Source: an uncultured Clostridia bacterium | GTDB lineage: Bacteria; Bacillota_A; Clostridia; Oscillospirales; Ruminococcaceae | Assembly: GCA_947169455.1 (NCBI GenBank) | Contig: CAMVPV010000088.1 | Span: forward strand, 1 to 6,438 | Length of the DNA: 6,438 nt | Direction: 5' to 3' | Shown here: positions 1 through 5,765 of the stretch, piece after piece | Numbering within the stretch: position 1 is the stretch's first letter | Layout of the letters: each line of letters begins with the position of its first letter | Program-made: the position numbers and the translations under genes | Notes under the pieces: generated by a model | What the model saw: the letters and a program-made list of their open reading frames with translations, nothing else | Databases searched by the model: none | What the model was told of the DNA's origin: nothing

Positions 1-120
1 ACCGACCGTCTCTGGCATATCGTACCGGACTGGCTCGCTCTGATCCTTGCGCTCATATCCGCAGTGCTTATAGGAGTAGGTCTGCACCGCACCATCAAGG
101 CGCAGGAGAAAAACCGATAG
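1..120 (+). CDS. C-terminal end of a membrane protein (partial)
   Basis: Frame 1 is open from the window edge to a TAG at 118-120 and gives the last 39 residues of a protein. The visible part has one strongly hydrophobic segment (roughly residues 9-28 of the fragment, rich in Leu, Ile, Ala and Val) and a short basic tail ending in KAQEKNR. This is the usual look of a final transmembrane helix with a positively charged cytoplasmic end. No family can be named from so little. The start lies outside the window. No clear intrinsic terminator follows, so transcription may continue into the A/T-rich gap. It could also be a spurious tail, but the reading is consistent with a membrane protein. Confidence 0.6.
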   Translation, partial: TDRLWHIVPDWLALILALISAVLIGVGLHRTIKAQEKNR

Positions 121-175
121 CATTTTTCAACATTTTTCAGCGTAACTGTATGTATGTTTTTGTAATATTTTTCAG
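121..175. repeat. A/T-rich gap with three ATTTTTCA copies
   Basis: Directly after the upstream stop codon the sequence CATTTTTCA occurs twice in tandem with a 10-bp period (121-129 and 131-139). A third ATTTTTCAG occurs at 167-175. The stretch sits upstream of the promoter at 191-219, so it could act as an A/T-rich upstream promoter element or regulator site. It may also be simple low-complexity DNA. Function is inference only. Confidence 0.35.
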
Positions 176-190
176 AAGTATGAATTTTTG

Positions 191-219
191 TTGACATATT
201 TGTATAGACATGATATCAT
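191..219 (+). promoter_or_regulatory. Sigma-A-type promoter of the CPBP protease operon
   Basis: A perfect -35 box TTGACA (191-196) is followed after exactly 17 bp by TATCAT (214-219), a 5/6 match to the TATAAT -10 box. It lies about 60 nt before the start codon at 282. The -10 box is part of the first unit of a 14-bp tandem repeat, so a protein binding the repeat would cover the polymerase site. Confidence 0.75.
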
Positions 220-246
220 TAGCATGATATCATTAGCATGATATCA
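209..246. repeat. 14-bp tandem repeat with palindromic core, probable operator
   Basis: The unit CATGATATCATTAG occurs at 209-222 and 223-236, and a partial third copy CATGATATCA is at 237-246 (about 2.7 copies, identical where they overlap). Each copy contains the palindrome TGATATCA; in the two full copies it extends to ATGATATCAT. Copy 1 carries the -10 box of the promoter and copies 2-3 cover the expected transcription start. Repeated short palindromes on a promoter are typical of operators for dimeric repressors. No regulator gene is seen in the window, and the repressor family is unknown. Confidence 0.7.
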
Positions 247-281
247 AATAACAGCAAACTCTCTTTGAAAGGAAAAATATC

Positions 282-1481
282 ATGAACGAGACCAATAATT
301 TTGCGGAAGAAAAGGGCGCAGCATACGCGGCGTTCGTAAATGCTCCCGCGCCTGCGTTCAATGAAGCGGAAGAATTTGAAAAGAATACCGCAAAAGCCTA
401 TAACCGCACAGCGGGCGCTATGCTGATACATTACGGCGTGCTCAATACGGTTCAGGTCATCGTTATCATAGTGTTCTCGGTCACCTATGCATTGCAGGGC
501 ACACCGCCGCAGGAGCTCCAGACAAAGCTTACCGGGCTGTTCGTCCTGCTGACCGCAGCATTTGTCTCATATTTCATAGGTAACCCGACAGGGATGATAT
601 CGGGACTTGCTCTTACCGGCAGACTGAAAGGCTCCTCCGATATTTTCAGCAGGCCGAAAGTGGGCGGCGGCATCATCGTCCTTGGTATATTCGTCACTAT
701 GGCATTGCAGAACATAAGCGGACTTCTGCAGCAGCTGGTGGCGGCTATCATACAGTCGGACGGCACGAGAGGGACTCTTCTCGGACAGGTGGGTTTTTCC
801 GATAATATGACCACCAACATCATACTTGTGCTGTATATGGCTCTGCTTGGCCCCATAACCGAAGAACTGCTTTTCAGGGGAATGGTGCTGAAAAACACGA
901 CCTGCTCGGATGTGGTGTTCGGTGCGGTGTTATCCTCGCTGATGTTCGGTATGTTCCACGCGAACATCATGCAGATGATAATCGGCTTCCTGCTCGGGAT
1001 ATTCTTTGCGTATATAGATATCGCGGCAGGCTCGATAATACCCTCGCTGATATTCCACATAACCAACAACAGCATCGCCTGTCTGATAATGTATCTCCAG
1101 TATGCGGCTCCCGATTCGGTGGAGACAATATCGGTGATCTATATGATAGCTTCTATCGTTATCGGCATCGCAGGGCTCGTATTCACGATAAAGAAGCTCG
1201 GAAAGCCTTCGGCTGAGGCAGGAGATCCTTATGCGCCGGTGTTCCGTGCACCTGAGGGCTACAGCAAAAGCTATACATGGAGACTTGCGGCAAAGTGCCC
1301 GTGCTTATGGATATTCGCAGTGATATACACTGTAATGATAATAATCTCCATGTTACCGCAGCCGCAGGTGGATACCTCCGCTATACTCGGTGAAGCGGAG
1401 ACCGCGCAGACAGCGGAAGCAGATACAGATGATGCCGCAGCGTGCGGTGCAGTTGATATCATGACCGTAATGATAAGATAA
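282..1481 (+). CDS. CPBP-family intramembrane metalloprotease (399 aa)
   Basis: This is a polytopic membrane protein with the three signature motifs of the CPBP (CAAX protease / bacteriocin-processing, Abi) family. They are EELLFRG with E194, E195 and R199, then FHAN with H226, and HITNN with H259 and N263. In characterised members these residues form the glutamate/histidine active site inside the membrane. Residues 1-44 are hydrophilic and acidic. Hydrophobic segments follow at roughly 47-70, 83-110, 128-155, 177-193, 210-245, 250-275 and 280-303, and a last one lies near 343-360 before a short Ala/Glu/Asp-rich tail. The ATG at 282 has a good AAAGGA ribosome site 8 nt upstream. Bacterial members are variously linked to peptide maturation, bacteriocin self-immunity or signalling; the substrate here is unknown. 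The stop lies 3 nt before the lipoprotein gene, so the two are surely co-transcribed. Confidence 0.9.
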   Translation: MNETNNFAEEKGAAYAAFVNAPAPAFNEAEEFEKNTAKAYNRTAGAMLIHYGVLNTVQVIVIIVFSVTYALQGTPPQELQTKLTGLFVLLTAAFVSYFIGNPTGMISGLALTGRLKGSSDIFSRPKVGGGIIVLGIFVTMALQNISGLLQQLVAAIIQSDGTRGTLLGQVGFSDNMTTNIILVLYMALLGPITEELLFRGMVLKNTTCSDVVFGAVLSSLMFGMFHANIMQMIIGFLLGIFFAYIDIAAGSIIPSLIFHITNNSIACLIMYLQYAAPDSVETISVIYMIASIVIGIAGLVFTIKKLGKPSAEAGDPYAPVFRAPEGYSKSYTWRLAAKCPCLWIFAVIYTVMIIISMLPQPQVDTSAILGEAETAQTAEADTDDAAACGAVDIMTVMIR

Positions 1482-1484
1482 AAT

Positions 1485-2165
1485 ATGAAGTATATGAAAA
1501 AATATCCGATCATAAAAAAAGCGCTTGCGGCATTTGCGGCGGCGGCAATGCTTGCGGGCTGTGCATCTCCGTTCGAGAGCGTTCCGCACGGGAACACATA
1601 CACCGAAAGCACCCTTGAGGTCGTAACGACCGCCGCCGCGGTGACCGAATCACTGTCTGATATAGCGGACGACCCACAGGCGGGCGACCCGCAGTCTGTG
1701 ACAGAGACAGAGGCAGTTACTTCAGAAGAGACCGTATCCGAAGAGATCACAGCTGAGATGACCGAAGAAGCCGTTTCCGAAGAAACCTCAGAGGAAACAG
1801 CAGACGCGGACAGCGCAATTTCCGATACAGAAACGGAGATCACCGAAGAAACGATCGCAGAAGAAGCTGTTCCCGAAGAAACCGCCGCAGAAAAGCCCGA
1901 TGTAAAATTCCGTTCAAAAAAGCTGCTCAATCAGCATTATGAAAAGCACGGAAAGGAAATGGGGTTTTCCTCCGCGAAGGAATATGAAGCGGCAGCCGCC
2001 GAGGTGGTAAATTCCCCCGATGCACTGCACAAGACCGAAGCCGAGGACGGCGACGACATATACTATATCGAAGCAACGAACGAATTCGTTGTGGTGAGCA
2101 CCGACGGATATATCAGGACGTACTTCAATCCCTCGGGGGGAAAGAAATACTACGACCGGCAGTAG
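1485..2165 (+). CDS. Lipoprotein with acidic stalk and toxin-like C-terminal domain (226 aa)
   Basis: The N-terminus has a basic stretch, a hydrophobic Ala-rich core and the lipobox LAGC, so Cys26 should be lipidated after signal peptidase II cleavage and the protein anchored on the outer face of the membrane. Residues of about 50-138 are a low-complexity stalk rich in Glu, Thr, Ser and Val with recurring SEET/TEEA blocks. From about residue 140 a compact domain begins: LLNQHYEKHGKEMG (H151, H155), a KEYEAAAAEV helix, a short beta-rich part, and DGYIRTYFNP (207-216) near the end. From memory, the order H..KHG..MG, a YE/YL helix, then DGxIxTYFxP matches C-terminal nuclease domains of the barnase/EndoU/colicin/RelE-like group found in polymorphic toxins. 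This needs a profile search. No strong ribosome site precedes the ATG at 1485, which fits coupling to the protease gene ending 3 nt upstream. ATG 1494 is a possible alternative start. Confidence 0.85.
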   Translation: MKYMKKYPIIKKALAAFAAAAMLAGCASPFESVPHGNTYTESTLEVVTTAAAVTESLSDIADDPQAGDPQSVTETEAVTSEETVSEEITAEMTEEAVSEETSEETADADSAISDTETEITEETIAEEAVPEETAAEKPDVKFRSKKLLNQHYEKHGKEMGFSSAKEYEAAAAEVVNSPDALHKTEAEDGDDIYYIEATNEFVVVSTDGYIRTYFNPSGGKKYYDRQ

Positions 2166-2182
2166 AAGGAAGTGAGCAGGCA

Positions 2183-2677
2183 ATGGAAATAAGGCTTGCA
2201 GATCAGAATGATGATGTCTATGAGATAAGCAATATTTATGAACAAAGCTGGAAATATGCCTACAAGGATATCATACCGCAGTCCTATCTCGACAGCATAC
2301 CCCGCGGAAAATGGGTAAACGGGATGGGAAAGCCGGGTATTTCTGACTATGTCGCAGTGCAGGACGGCAGGCTCGCCGGTACAGCACGTATCTGTGCTTC
2401 ACGCTGGGACAAATACCCCTCTTTCGGCGAAATAGTTTCGATATACCTCCTACCGGAATATATGGGCAAAGGCATTGGGCACGCGCTTTTTGAGCGCTGC
2501 CTGGACGAGCTTCACAGCAGCGGCTATGATGATATACTGCTCTGGGTGCTGGAGGAAAATCACCATGCAAGGCGATTTTACGAAAAGCACGGGTTCGTAC
2601 TGTACGAAGATACCCTTGACGACAATATCGGCGGAAAAGACCTGACAGAGATAATGTATGTACTGAATAAGAAATGA
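2183..2677 (+). CDS. GNAT-family N-acetyltransferase (164 aa)
   Basis: Single-domain acetyltransferase of the GNAT fold, which moves an acetyl group from acetyl-CoA to an amine. The N-terminal part (EIRLADQNDDVYEI, then YEQSWKYAYKDIIP) is typical of cytosolic members. Motif A is visible as a beta strand IVSIYLLPEY followed by the pyrophosphate-binding loop GKGIG (95-99). Motif B is LWVLEENHHARRFYEKHGF, with the Asn and the Tyr usually near the catalytic site. Length matches stand-alone GNATs. It starts 17 nt after the lipoprotein stop, with AAGGA at 2166-2170 upstream, so it is probably the third gene of that operon. The substrate (small molecule, peptide or protein N-terminus) cannot be told from sequence. 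Confidence 0.9.
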   Translation: MEIRLADQNDDVYEISNIYEQSWKYAYKDIIPQSYLDSIPRGKWVNGMGKPGISDYVAVQDGRLAGTARICASRWDKYPSFGEIVSIYLLPEYMGKGIGHALFERCLDELHSSGYDDILLWVLEENHHARRFYEKHGFVLYEDTLDDNIGGKDLTEIMYVLNKK

Positions 2678-2860
2678 CAGGGCACTGCCCGCTGTTGTTC
2701 ACAGCAGAACGACGACGGGTATTCTTTTGCTTCCATGATACAAAAGGCGGGGCGGCGGTCGGGTCGCTATGAGCACAACATCCCTCCCTTTTGAAAAGGC
2801 GTGACCGAAAACTTTACCCGCAGCCCACACCGCGTTTTACGATCAGGTTGTGAGTAGTGG
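2678..2860. other. Non-coding stretch with small hairpins, no gene seen
   Basis: I find no credible gene on either strand here. Just after the GNAT stop there is a small hairpin GGGC-act-GCCC, then GCTGT-tgttc-ACAGC (2691-2705), neither with a U-tract. CTTTTG (2724-2729) and CAAAAG (2741-2746) form another inverted pair. A G-rich run with GGCGGGGCGGCGG follows at about 2746-2760, then the near-perfect palindrome CCTTTTGAAAAGG. The first hairpins could reduce read-through from the GNAT gene, but no classic terminator is present. Confidence 0.4.
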
Positions 2861-2889
2861 TTGACAAATACGCGATCGAAATGTTATGA
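2861..2889 (+). promoter_or_regulatory. Possible promoter of the small-gene unit
   Basis: A perfect TTGACA (2861-2866) is present, with only weak -10 candidates: TTATGA at 17 bp (2884-2889) or TGTTAT at 15 bp (2882-2887). The position, about 35-60 nt before the strong ribosome site GGAGG (2912-2916) and ATG 2924, fits a promoter for the small unit. The poor -10 makes it tentative. Confidence 0.4.
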
Positions 2890-2923
2890 GCGGGGGATAA
2901 ATAAAACAACCGGAGGTGCTGAT

Positions 2924-3085
2924 ATGGCGACTGATAAATCAGATAAGACACATCGGGATCCAGGAGTGACCGCTTTACCTGGAAAAAGGGTGATGTCCAG
3001 ATTTACGACAGCGTTGAAGCATGGCAAAAGGCAACCGCTAAGAGTAAACCTGTTAACAGTCAAAATGATGGGACAAACGTTATGA
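2924..3085 (+). CDS. Short ORF as written, 53 aa (alternative to the broken gene)
   Basis: If the sequence is taken as it stands, this is the frame that the GGAGG site at 2912-2916 would translate. The product would be a 53-aa basic peptide (MATDKSDKTHRDPG at the start, MMGQTL at the end). It has no signal peptide, membrane segment or motif. Its stop overlaps the next ATG in an ATGA arrangement (3082-3085), which would permit translational coupling. The second half reads like an out-of-frame shadow of the better frame, so I doubt it is the functional product. Confidence 0.3.
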   Translation: MATDKSDKTHRDPGVTALPGKRVMSRFTTALKHGKRQPLRVNLLTVKMMGQTL

Positions 3086-3240
3086 GTAATAAGAAGGGTA
3101 CAGGATTCAGTGCACCGACAATCGGAACAATACTTCCGAAGGGTTCTACTTTCAAAAAGAACCCCGACGGCACCATTACAATAGTACCCCCTGATAACAG
3201 TTTCACCAAGGGATCCAAGCAGGAAGAAGATCAGATCTGA
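3082..3240 (+). CDS. Short hypothetical protein, 52 aa (or C-terminal half of the broken gene)
   Basis: ATG 3082 opens the better frame and gives a 52-aa protein: a start MSNKKGTGFSAP, a centre with ILPKGSTFKKNPDGTITIV (a short beta-type stretch with an NPDGT turn), and an acidic end KQEEDQI. It is cytosolic by appearance, with no signal or membrane segment. The start overlaps the stop of the 53-aa ORF by ATGA, so it could be made by coupled re-initiation even if the upstream part is broken. The family is not recognised. It may instead be just the C-terminal half of one longer gene. Confidence 0.45.
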   Translation: MSNKKGTGFSAPTIGTILPKGSTFKKNPDGTITIVPPDNSFTKGSKQEEDQI

Positions 3241-3244
3241 CCGG

Positions 3245-3297
3245 CGGTCATTGGCTGACCGGAATACCTGCATTTGTTCTGTAAAGGGCAGATGCAG
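3245..3297 (+). other. Two consecutive hairpins after the small gene
   Basis: Five bases after the TGA, CGGTCA (3245-3250) pairs with TGACCG (3256-3261) around a 5-nt loop. Next, CTGCATTTG (3268-3276) pairs with CAGATGCAG (3289-3297) in a 9-bp stem with one G-U pair. Neither has a U-tract, so they are not classic terminators. With the terminator at 3339-3386 they form a chain of three hairpins, which could protect the mRNA 3' end or form a small structured RNA. Confidence 0.45.
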
Positions 3298-3338
3298 ATC
3301 CTCTATTACGTAAAGCGCGGCAATACATAATAAACAAT

Positions 3339-3386
3339 AATACTGTCTGCAAGGGGATGAAGTCTTTGCGGACAGTATTCTTTTTT
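3339..3386 (+). terminator. Strong intrinsic terminator upstream of pheA
   Basis: Bases 3339-3354 pair with 3364-3379 in a 16-bp stem (two G-U pairs) with a 9-nt loop, followed by C and six T residues (3381-3386). It ends the small-gene unit and insulates it from the pheA promoter just downstream. Confidence 0.9.
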
Positions 3387-3391
3387 GGGTG

Positions 3392-3420
3392 TTGCAATTT
3401 TCTTCCGGATAGGTTATAAT
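3392..3420 (+). promoter_or_regulatory. Promoter of the pheA-ispD-ispF operon
   Basis: TTGCAA (3392-3397, 4/6 to consensus), 17 bp, then a perfect TATAAT (3415-3420). Only about 28 nt separate the expected start site from ATG 3455, so there is no room for an attenuator leader or T-box. Regulation, if any, would be at the promoter or through enzyme feedback. Confidence 0.85.
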
Positions 3421-3454
3421 AGAATGAGTAATTTTTTTGAATTGAGGTAGATCA

Positions 3455-4573
3455 ATGGAACTTTCTGAATACAGACAGGAGATCGACAATATCGATGCGG
3501 ATATCCTTGACCTTTTCGTAAAGAGGATGGATATCTGCCGGCAGGTGGCAGAATACAAGCGCGAACACGATATGCCCATACTTCAGGGCAGCCGCGAGGA
3601 ACAGGTGCTCGCAAGGATAAGGAGCCTTTCGCCGCCCGAAATAGCCGACGGCAGCGAGGCGCTTTTCAGTGAGATAATGAGCATAAGCCGCTCCATACAG
3701 AGCAGGGAGCTCTCGGCGGCGACCGCAAAGATACTCGAACCCAAGCTTTTCCTGCCCAAAATGGCAAGGGTGATCGCCTGCCCCGGTATAATCGGCTCGA
3801 ATACCGAGCTTGCCGCAAGGAAGCTGTTCCCGACACAGGAGATACGCTACTACAACAGCTTCGACGAGGTGTTCTCCGCAGTGGAGAACCACGAAACAGA
3901 CTTCGGCGTGATACCTATCGAGAACAGCACCGCCGGAACAGTCTCCGAAACATATTCCACAATGGCAAAGCACAATTTCTATATAGCTTCGCTGATAAAG
4001 CTGAAGATCGACCACTGCCTCGCCGCAAAGCCGGGGACCTCGTTCATGGAAGTGACAAAGGTGATCTCTCATCCGCAGGCGCTCTCGCAGTGCTCGAACT
4101 TCATCAAGGAAAACAGCATACGCACCGAGAACAGCCTCAATACCTCGGTAGCCGCAAAGGCAGTCGCGGACAGCCGCGAACCGTCAGCCTGCATCTGCAA
4201 TGAGCGCTGCGCCGATATCAACGGGCTGGAGATAATCGCGCGCGACATAGCCGACGCAGAACAGAACTACACCCGCTTTATATGCATAGCAAAGGATTTC
4301 TATGCAACGGAAAATTCACGCATAATCTCGGTGGCGCTGTCCATCCCGCACGTAAAGGGCTCGCTGTATCACCTGCTCACAAAGTTCTCGGTGAACGGCT
4401 TCAACCTCGTGAGGATACAGAACAAGCCTCTCGCAGGCACCGACTTTGAAGTTATATTCTATATGGATTTTGAAGGGCGCTACGACGACATCAAGGTGTG
4501 CGCCTTCATGAGCGAGCTTGAAAAGGAGCTTTCCTACTTCAAGTTCATGGGAAATTACAGTGAGATAATGTAG
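3455..4573 (+). CDS. pheA: Bifunctional chorismate mutase / prephenate dehydratase (372 aa)
   Basis: Cytosolic P-protein that turns chorismate into prephenate and then into phenylpyruvate, the precursor of phenylalanine. Residues 1-90 are an AroQ-type chorismate mutase domain: R7, R24, K35, R47 and E48 match the catalytic residues, while the position of E. coli Asp48 is Gln44. Residues of about 103-282 are the dehydratase domain, with GVIPIENST (151-159) and the catalytic TRF triplet (273-275). Residues of about 290-370 are an ACT regulatory domain. The family's phenylalanine-binding motifs GALV and ESRP appear as GSLY (302-305) and QNKP (322-325), with the same spacing of 20, so feedback may differ. 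The ribosome site GAGG (3444-3447) lies 7 nt before the ATG. It is the first gene of a probable three-gene operon. Confidence 0.95.
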   Translation: MELSEYRQEIDNIDADILDLFVKRMDICRQVAEYKREHDMPILQGSREEQVLARIRSLSPPEIADGSEALFSEIMSISRSIQSRELSAATAKILEPKLFLPKMARVIACPGIIGSNTELAARKLFPTQEIRYYNSFDEVFSAVENHETDFGVIPIENSTAGTVSETYSTMAKHNFYIASLIKLKIDHCLAAKPGTSFMEVTKVISHPQALSQCSNFIKENSIRTENSLNTSVAAKAVADSREPSACICNERCADINGLEIIARDIADAEQNYTRFICIAKDFYATENSRIISVALSIPHVKGSLYHLLTKFSVNGFNLVRIQNKPLAGTDFEVIFYMDFEGRYDDIKVCAFMSELEKELSYFKFMGNYSEIM

Positions 4574-4582
4574 GTGAGCCTT

Positions 4583-5275
4583 ATGAGCAGTGTATCGGTG
4601 ATAATAGCGGCAGCGGGAAATGCCCTGCGGATGAACGGGATATCCAAGCAGACCGCACTTCTCGCAGGAAAGCCCGTAACAGCGTATTCGCTGGAGATAT
4701 TCGCACGCATGGAGGAAGTGACCGAGATCATAATATCCGCAAGGAGCGAGGATATCGGAGTGATGTGGGATATCGCGGACAGCTTCGGCGGCGGAAAGGT
4801 AAAGGATGTCGTCGAGGGCGGGAATACTCGGCAGGAATCGGTGATAAACGCGGTGAGAAAGATCTCGCGCGATACCGGGCTCATCGCCGTGCATGACGCC
4901 GCACGCCCGCTCGTTTCGGAAGATGTCATACGCAGGTGCATAAAGGATGCATCGGTATTCGGCGGAGCAGCGCCCGCAGTCCCGGTAAAGGACACCCTCA
5001 AGACAGCAAACGGCGGGCTCGTGACCGACACGCCCGACAGGAGCAGTCTTTTTGCGGTGCAGACGCCGCAGATCTTCCAGAAGAAATACTTTTATGACGG
5101 CGTAAACTTTGCACTGGAGCACGGGCTGGATTTCACCGATGACTGTCAGCTCGCGGAGGCGGTCGGCACGAAGATATTCCTCACGCCGTCCGATTACTTC
5201 AACATAAAGATAACCACTCCCGAGGATATCGCCCTCGCGGAGGCGCTTATAATGTACCGGAAGTCACAGGGGTGA
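4583..5275 (+). CDS. ispD: 2-C-methyl-D-erythritol 4-phosphate cytidylyltransferase (230 aa)
   Basis: Third enzyme of the MEP isoprenoid pathway: it joins MEP and CTP to give CDP-methylerythritol. The nucleotide-binding loop AAAGNALRM (9-17) is followed by K22 of the SKQ motif. Then come the family signature HDAARPLV (104-111), a VPVKDTLK stretch, TPQIF (161-165), FTDDCQLAE, and NIKITTPED, with K209 in the position of a substrate-binding lysine. Length is normal. I chose ATG 4583 because AGGTGA (4572-4577) sits 5 nt upstream; a GTG at 4574 would add three residues but has no ribosome site of its own. The gene begins 9 nt after the pheA stop and ends 7 nt before ispF. The loop has Asn-Ala where many homologues have small-Gly, a common sort of variation. 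Confidence 0.95.
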   Translation: MSSVSVIIAAAGNALRMNGISKQTALLAGKPVTAYSLEIFARMEEVTEIIISARSEDIGVMWDIADSFGGGKVKDVVEGGNTRQESVINAVRKISRDTGLIAVHDAARPLVSEDVIRRCIKDASVFGGAAPAVPVKDTLKTANGGLVTDTPDRSSLFAVQTPQIFQKKYFYDGVNFALEHGLDFTDDCQLAEAVGTKIFLTPSDYFNIKITTPEDIALAEALIMYRKSQG

Positions 5276-5282
5276 ACGCGCT

Positions 5283-5765
5283 ATGATAAGGATAGGTCAC
5301 GGATATGATGTTCACAGGCTGGTAAAGGGCAGAAAGCTCATTCTCGGCGGCGTGGATATACCGTATGAGTATGGACTGGACGGTCATTCCGACGCGGATG
5401 TGCTCGTCCATGCAGCGGCAGACAGCATCCTCGGTGCGCTCGCCATGGGAGATATCGGCGTGCTTTTCCCCGATACCGACCCTGCGTACGAAGGTGCAGA
5501 CAGTCTGAAACTGCTCGGCATCGTCGCGGAAAGGATGCACGGCGCCGGATATATCATCGGGAACATGGACTGCACCGTGCTGTGTCAGCGCCCGAAGCTG
5601 CGCGGATACATAGATGAGATGCGGAAGAACATCGCTGCCGCCTGCGGCTGCGATATGTCGCAGATAAGCGTAAAAGCCACCACCGAGGAAGGGCTCGGGT
5701 TCACGGGCAGCGGCGATGGCATCGCAGCCCATGCGGTGTGCATCATCGCACCGGCGGACGGGTGA
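5283..5765 (+). CDS. ispF: 2-C-methyl-D-erythritol 2,4-cyclodiphosphate synthase (160 aa)
   Basis: Fifth enzyme of the MEP pathway, a cytosolic homotrimer that cyclises CDP-methylerythritol 2-phosphate with release of CMP. All metal ligands are visible: D9 and H11 in GYDVHR, and H43 in the stretch after DGHSDADV (H35 and S36 there contact substrate). Further on are [18 protein letters not shown], and the conserved C-terminal [22 protein letters not shown] with the nucleotide-site threonines. The ribosome site AGGGG overlaps the ispD stop and lies 7-10 nt before the ATG, so it is coupled to ispD. The ispD-ispF pairing is very common in bacteria; ispE is not in the window. The last codons overlap the left arm of an inverted repeat. 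Confidence 0.96.
   Translation: MIRIGHGYDVHRLVKGRKLILGGVDIPYEYGLDGHSDADVLVHAAADSILGALAMGDIGVLFPDTDPAYEGADSLKLLGIVAERMHGAGYIIGNMDCTVLCQRPKLRGYIDEMRKNIAAACGCDMSQISVKATTEEGLGFTGSGDGIAAHAVCIIAPADG

Larger units (their letters stand above)
2924..3240 (+). pseudogene. Probable frameshifted small gene, function unknown (about 104 aa if repaired)
   Basis: A strong GGAGG site (2912-2916) stands 7 nt before ATG 2924, so translation surely begins there. The ATG frame reads MATDKSDKT, then becomes an unconvincing basic sequence and stops at 3083-3085. The frame one base behind is open from 2947 to the TGA at 3238-3240 and looks far more protein-like (SDRFTWKKGDVQIYDSVEAW, ending KGSKQEEDQI), but it has no ATG, GTG or TTG before 3082. 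Removing two bases at the ACACA tract (2948-2952) would join the halves into one smooth 104-codon gene. I therefore read this as a recent frameshift or an assembly error. I do not recognise the family. GC is about 45% over 2941-3240, lower than about 52% in two sampled pheA lines, which hints at foreign origin. Confidence 0.5.

Noticed and set aside
1271..1930. Long minus-strand ORF rich in Ser and Val opposite the lipoprotein
   Set aside because: It is the complement of the Glu/Thr-rich low-complexity stalk, which removes stops from the other strand. It has no ribosome site and no domain, and the + strand gene has a clear lipobox.
2691..2705. Terminator for the GNAT operon
   Set aside because: The GCTGT/ACAGC hairpin is only 5 bp and is followed by no T-tract, so it does not meet the pattern of an intrinsic terminator. 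It is noted only in the intergenic entry.
2981..2990. Programmed -1 frameshift at GGAAAAAGGG in the small gene
   Set aside because: Only five A residues are present and the codons do not fit a classic X-XXY-YYZ slippery heptamer. The better-looking frame already reads sensibly upstream of it (DRFTW), so the shift must lie earlier.
2884..3579. Minus-strand ORF of 231 aa spanning the small-gene unit and the pheA start
   Set aside because: It runs through a strong terminator, a promoter and the conserved chorismate mutase start. It has many Cys and Ser residues, no motif, and no convincing start site.
4574..4582. GTG 4574 as the start of ispD
   Set aside because: The AGGTGA ribosome site includes this codon itself and is well spaced only for ATG 4583. 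The three extra residues belong to no conserved part.
4316..5122. Minus-strand ORF of 268 aa across the pheA-ispD junction
   Set aside because: It lies opposite two well-conserved enzymes and has a composition rich in His, Cys, Tyr and Arg, as expected of an antisense shadow of biased codons.
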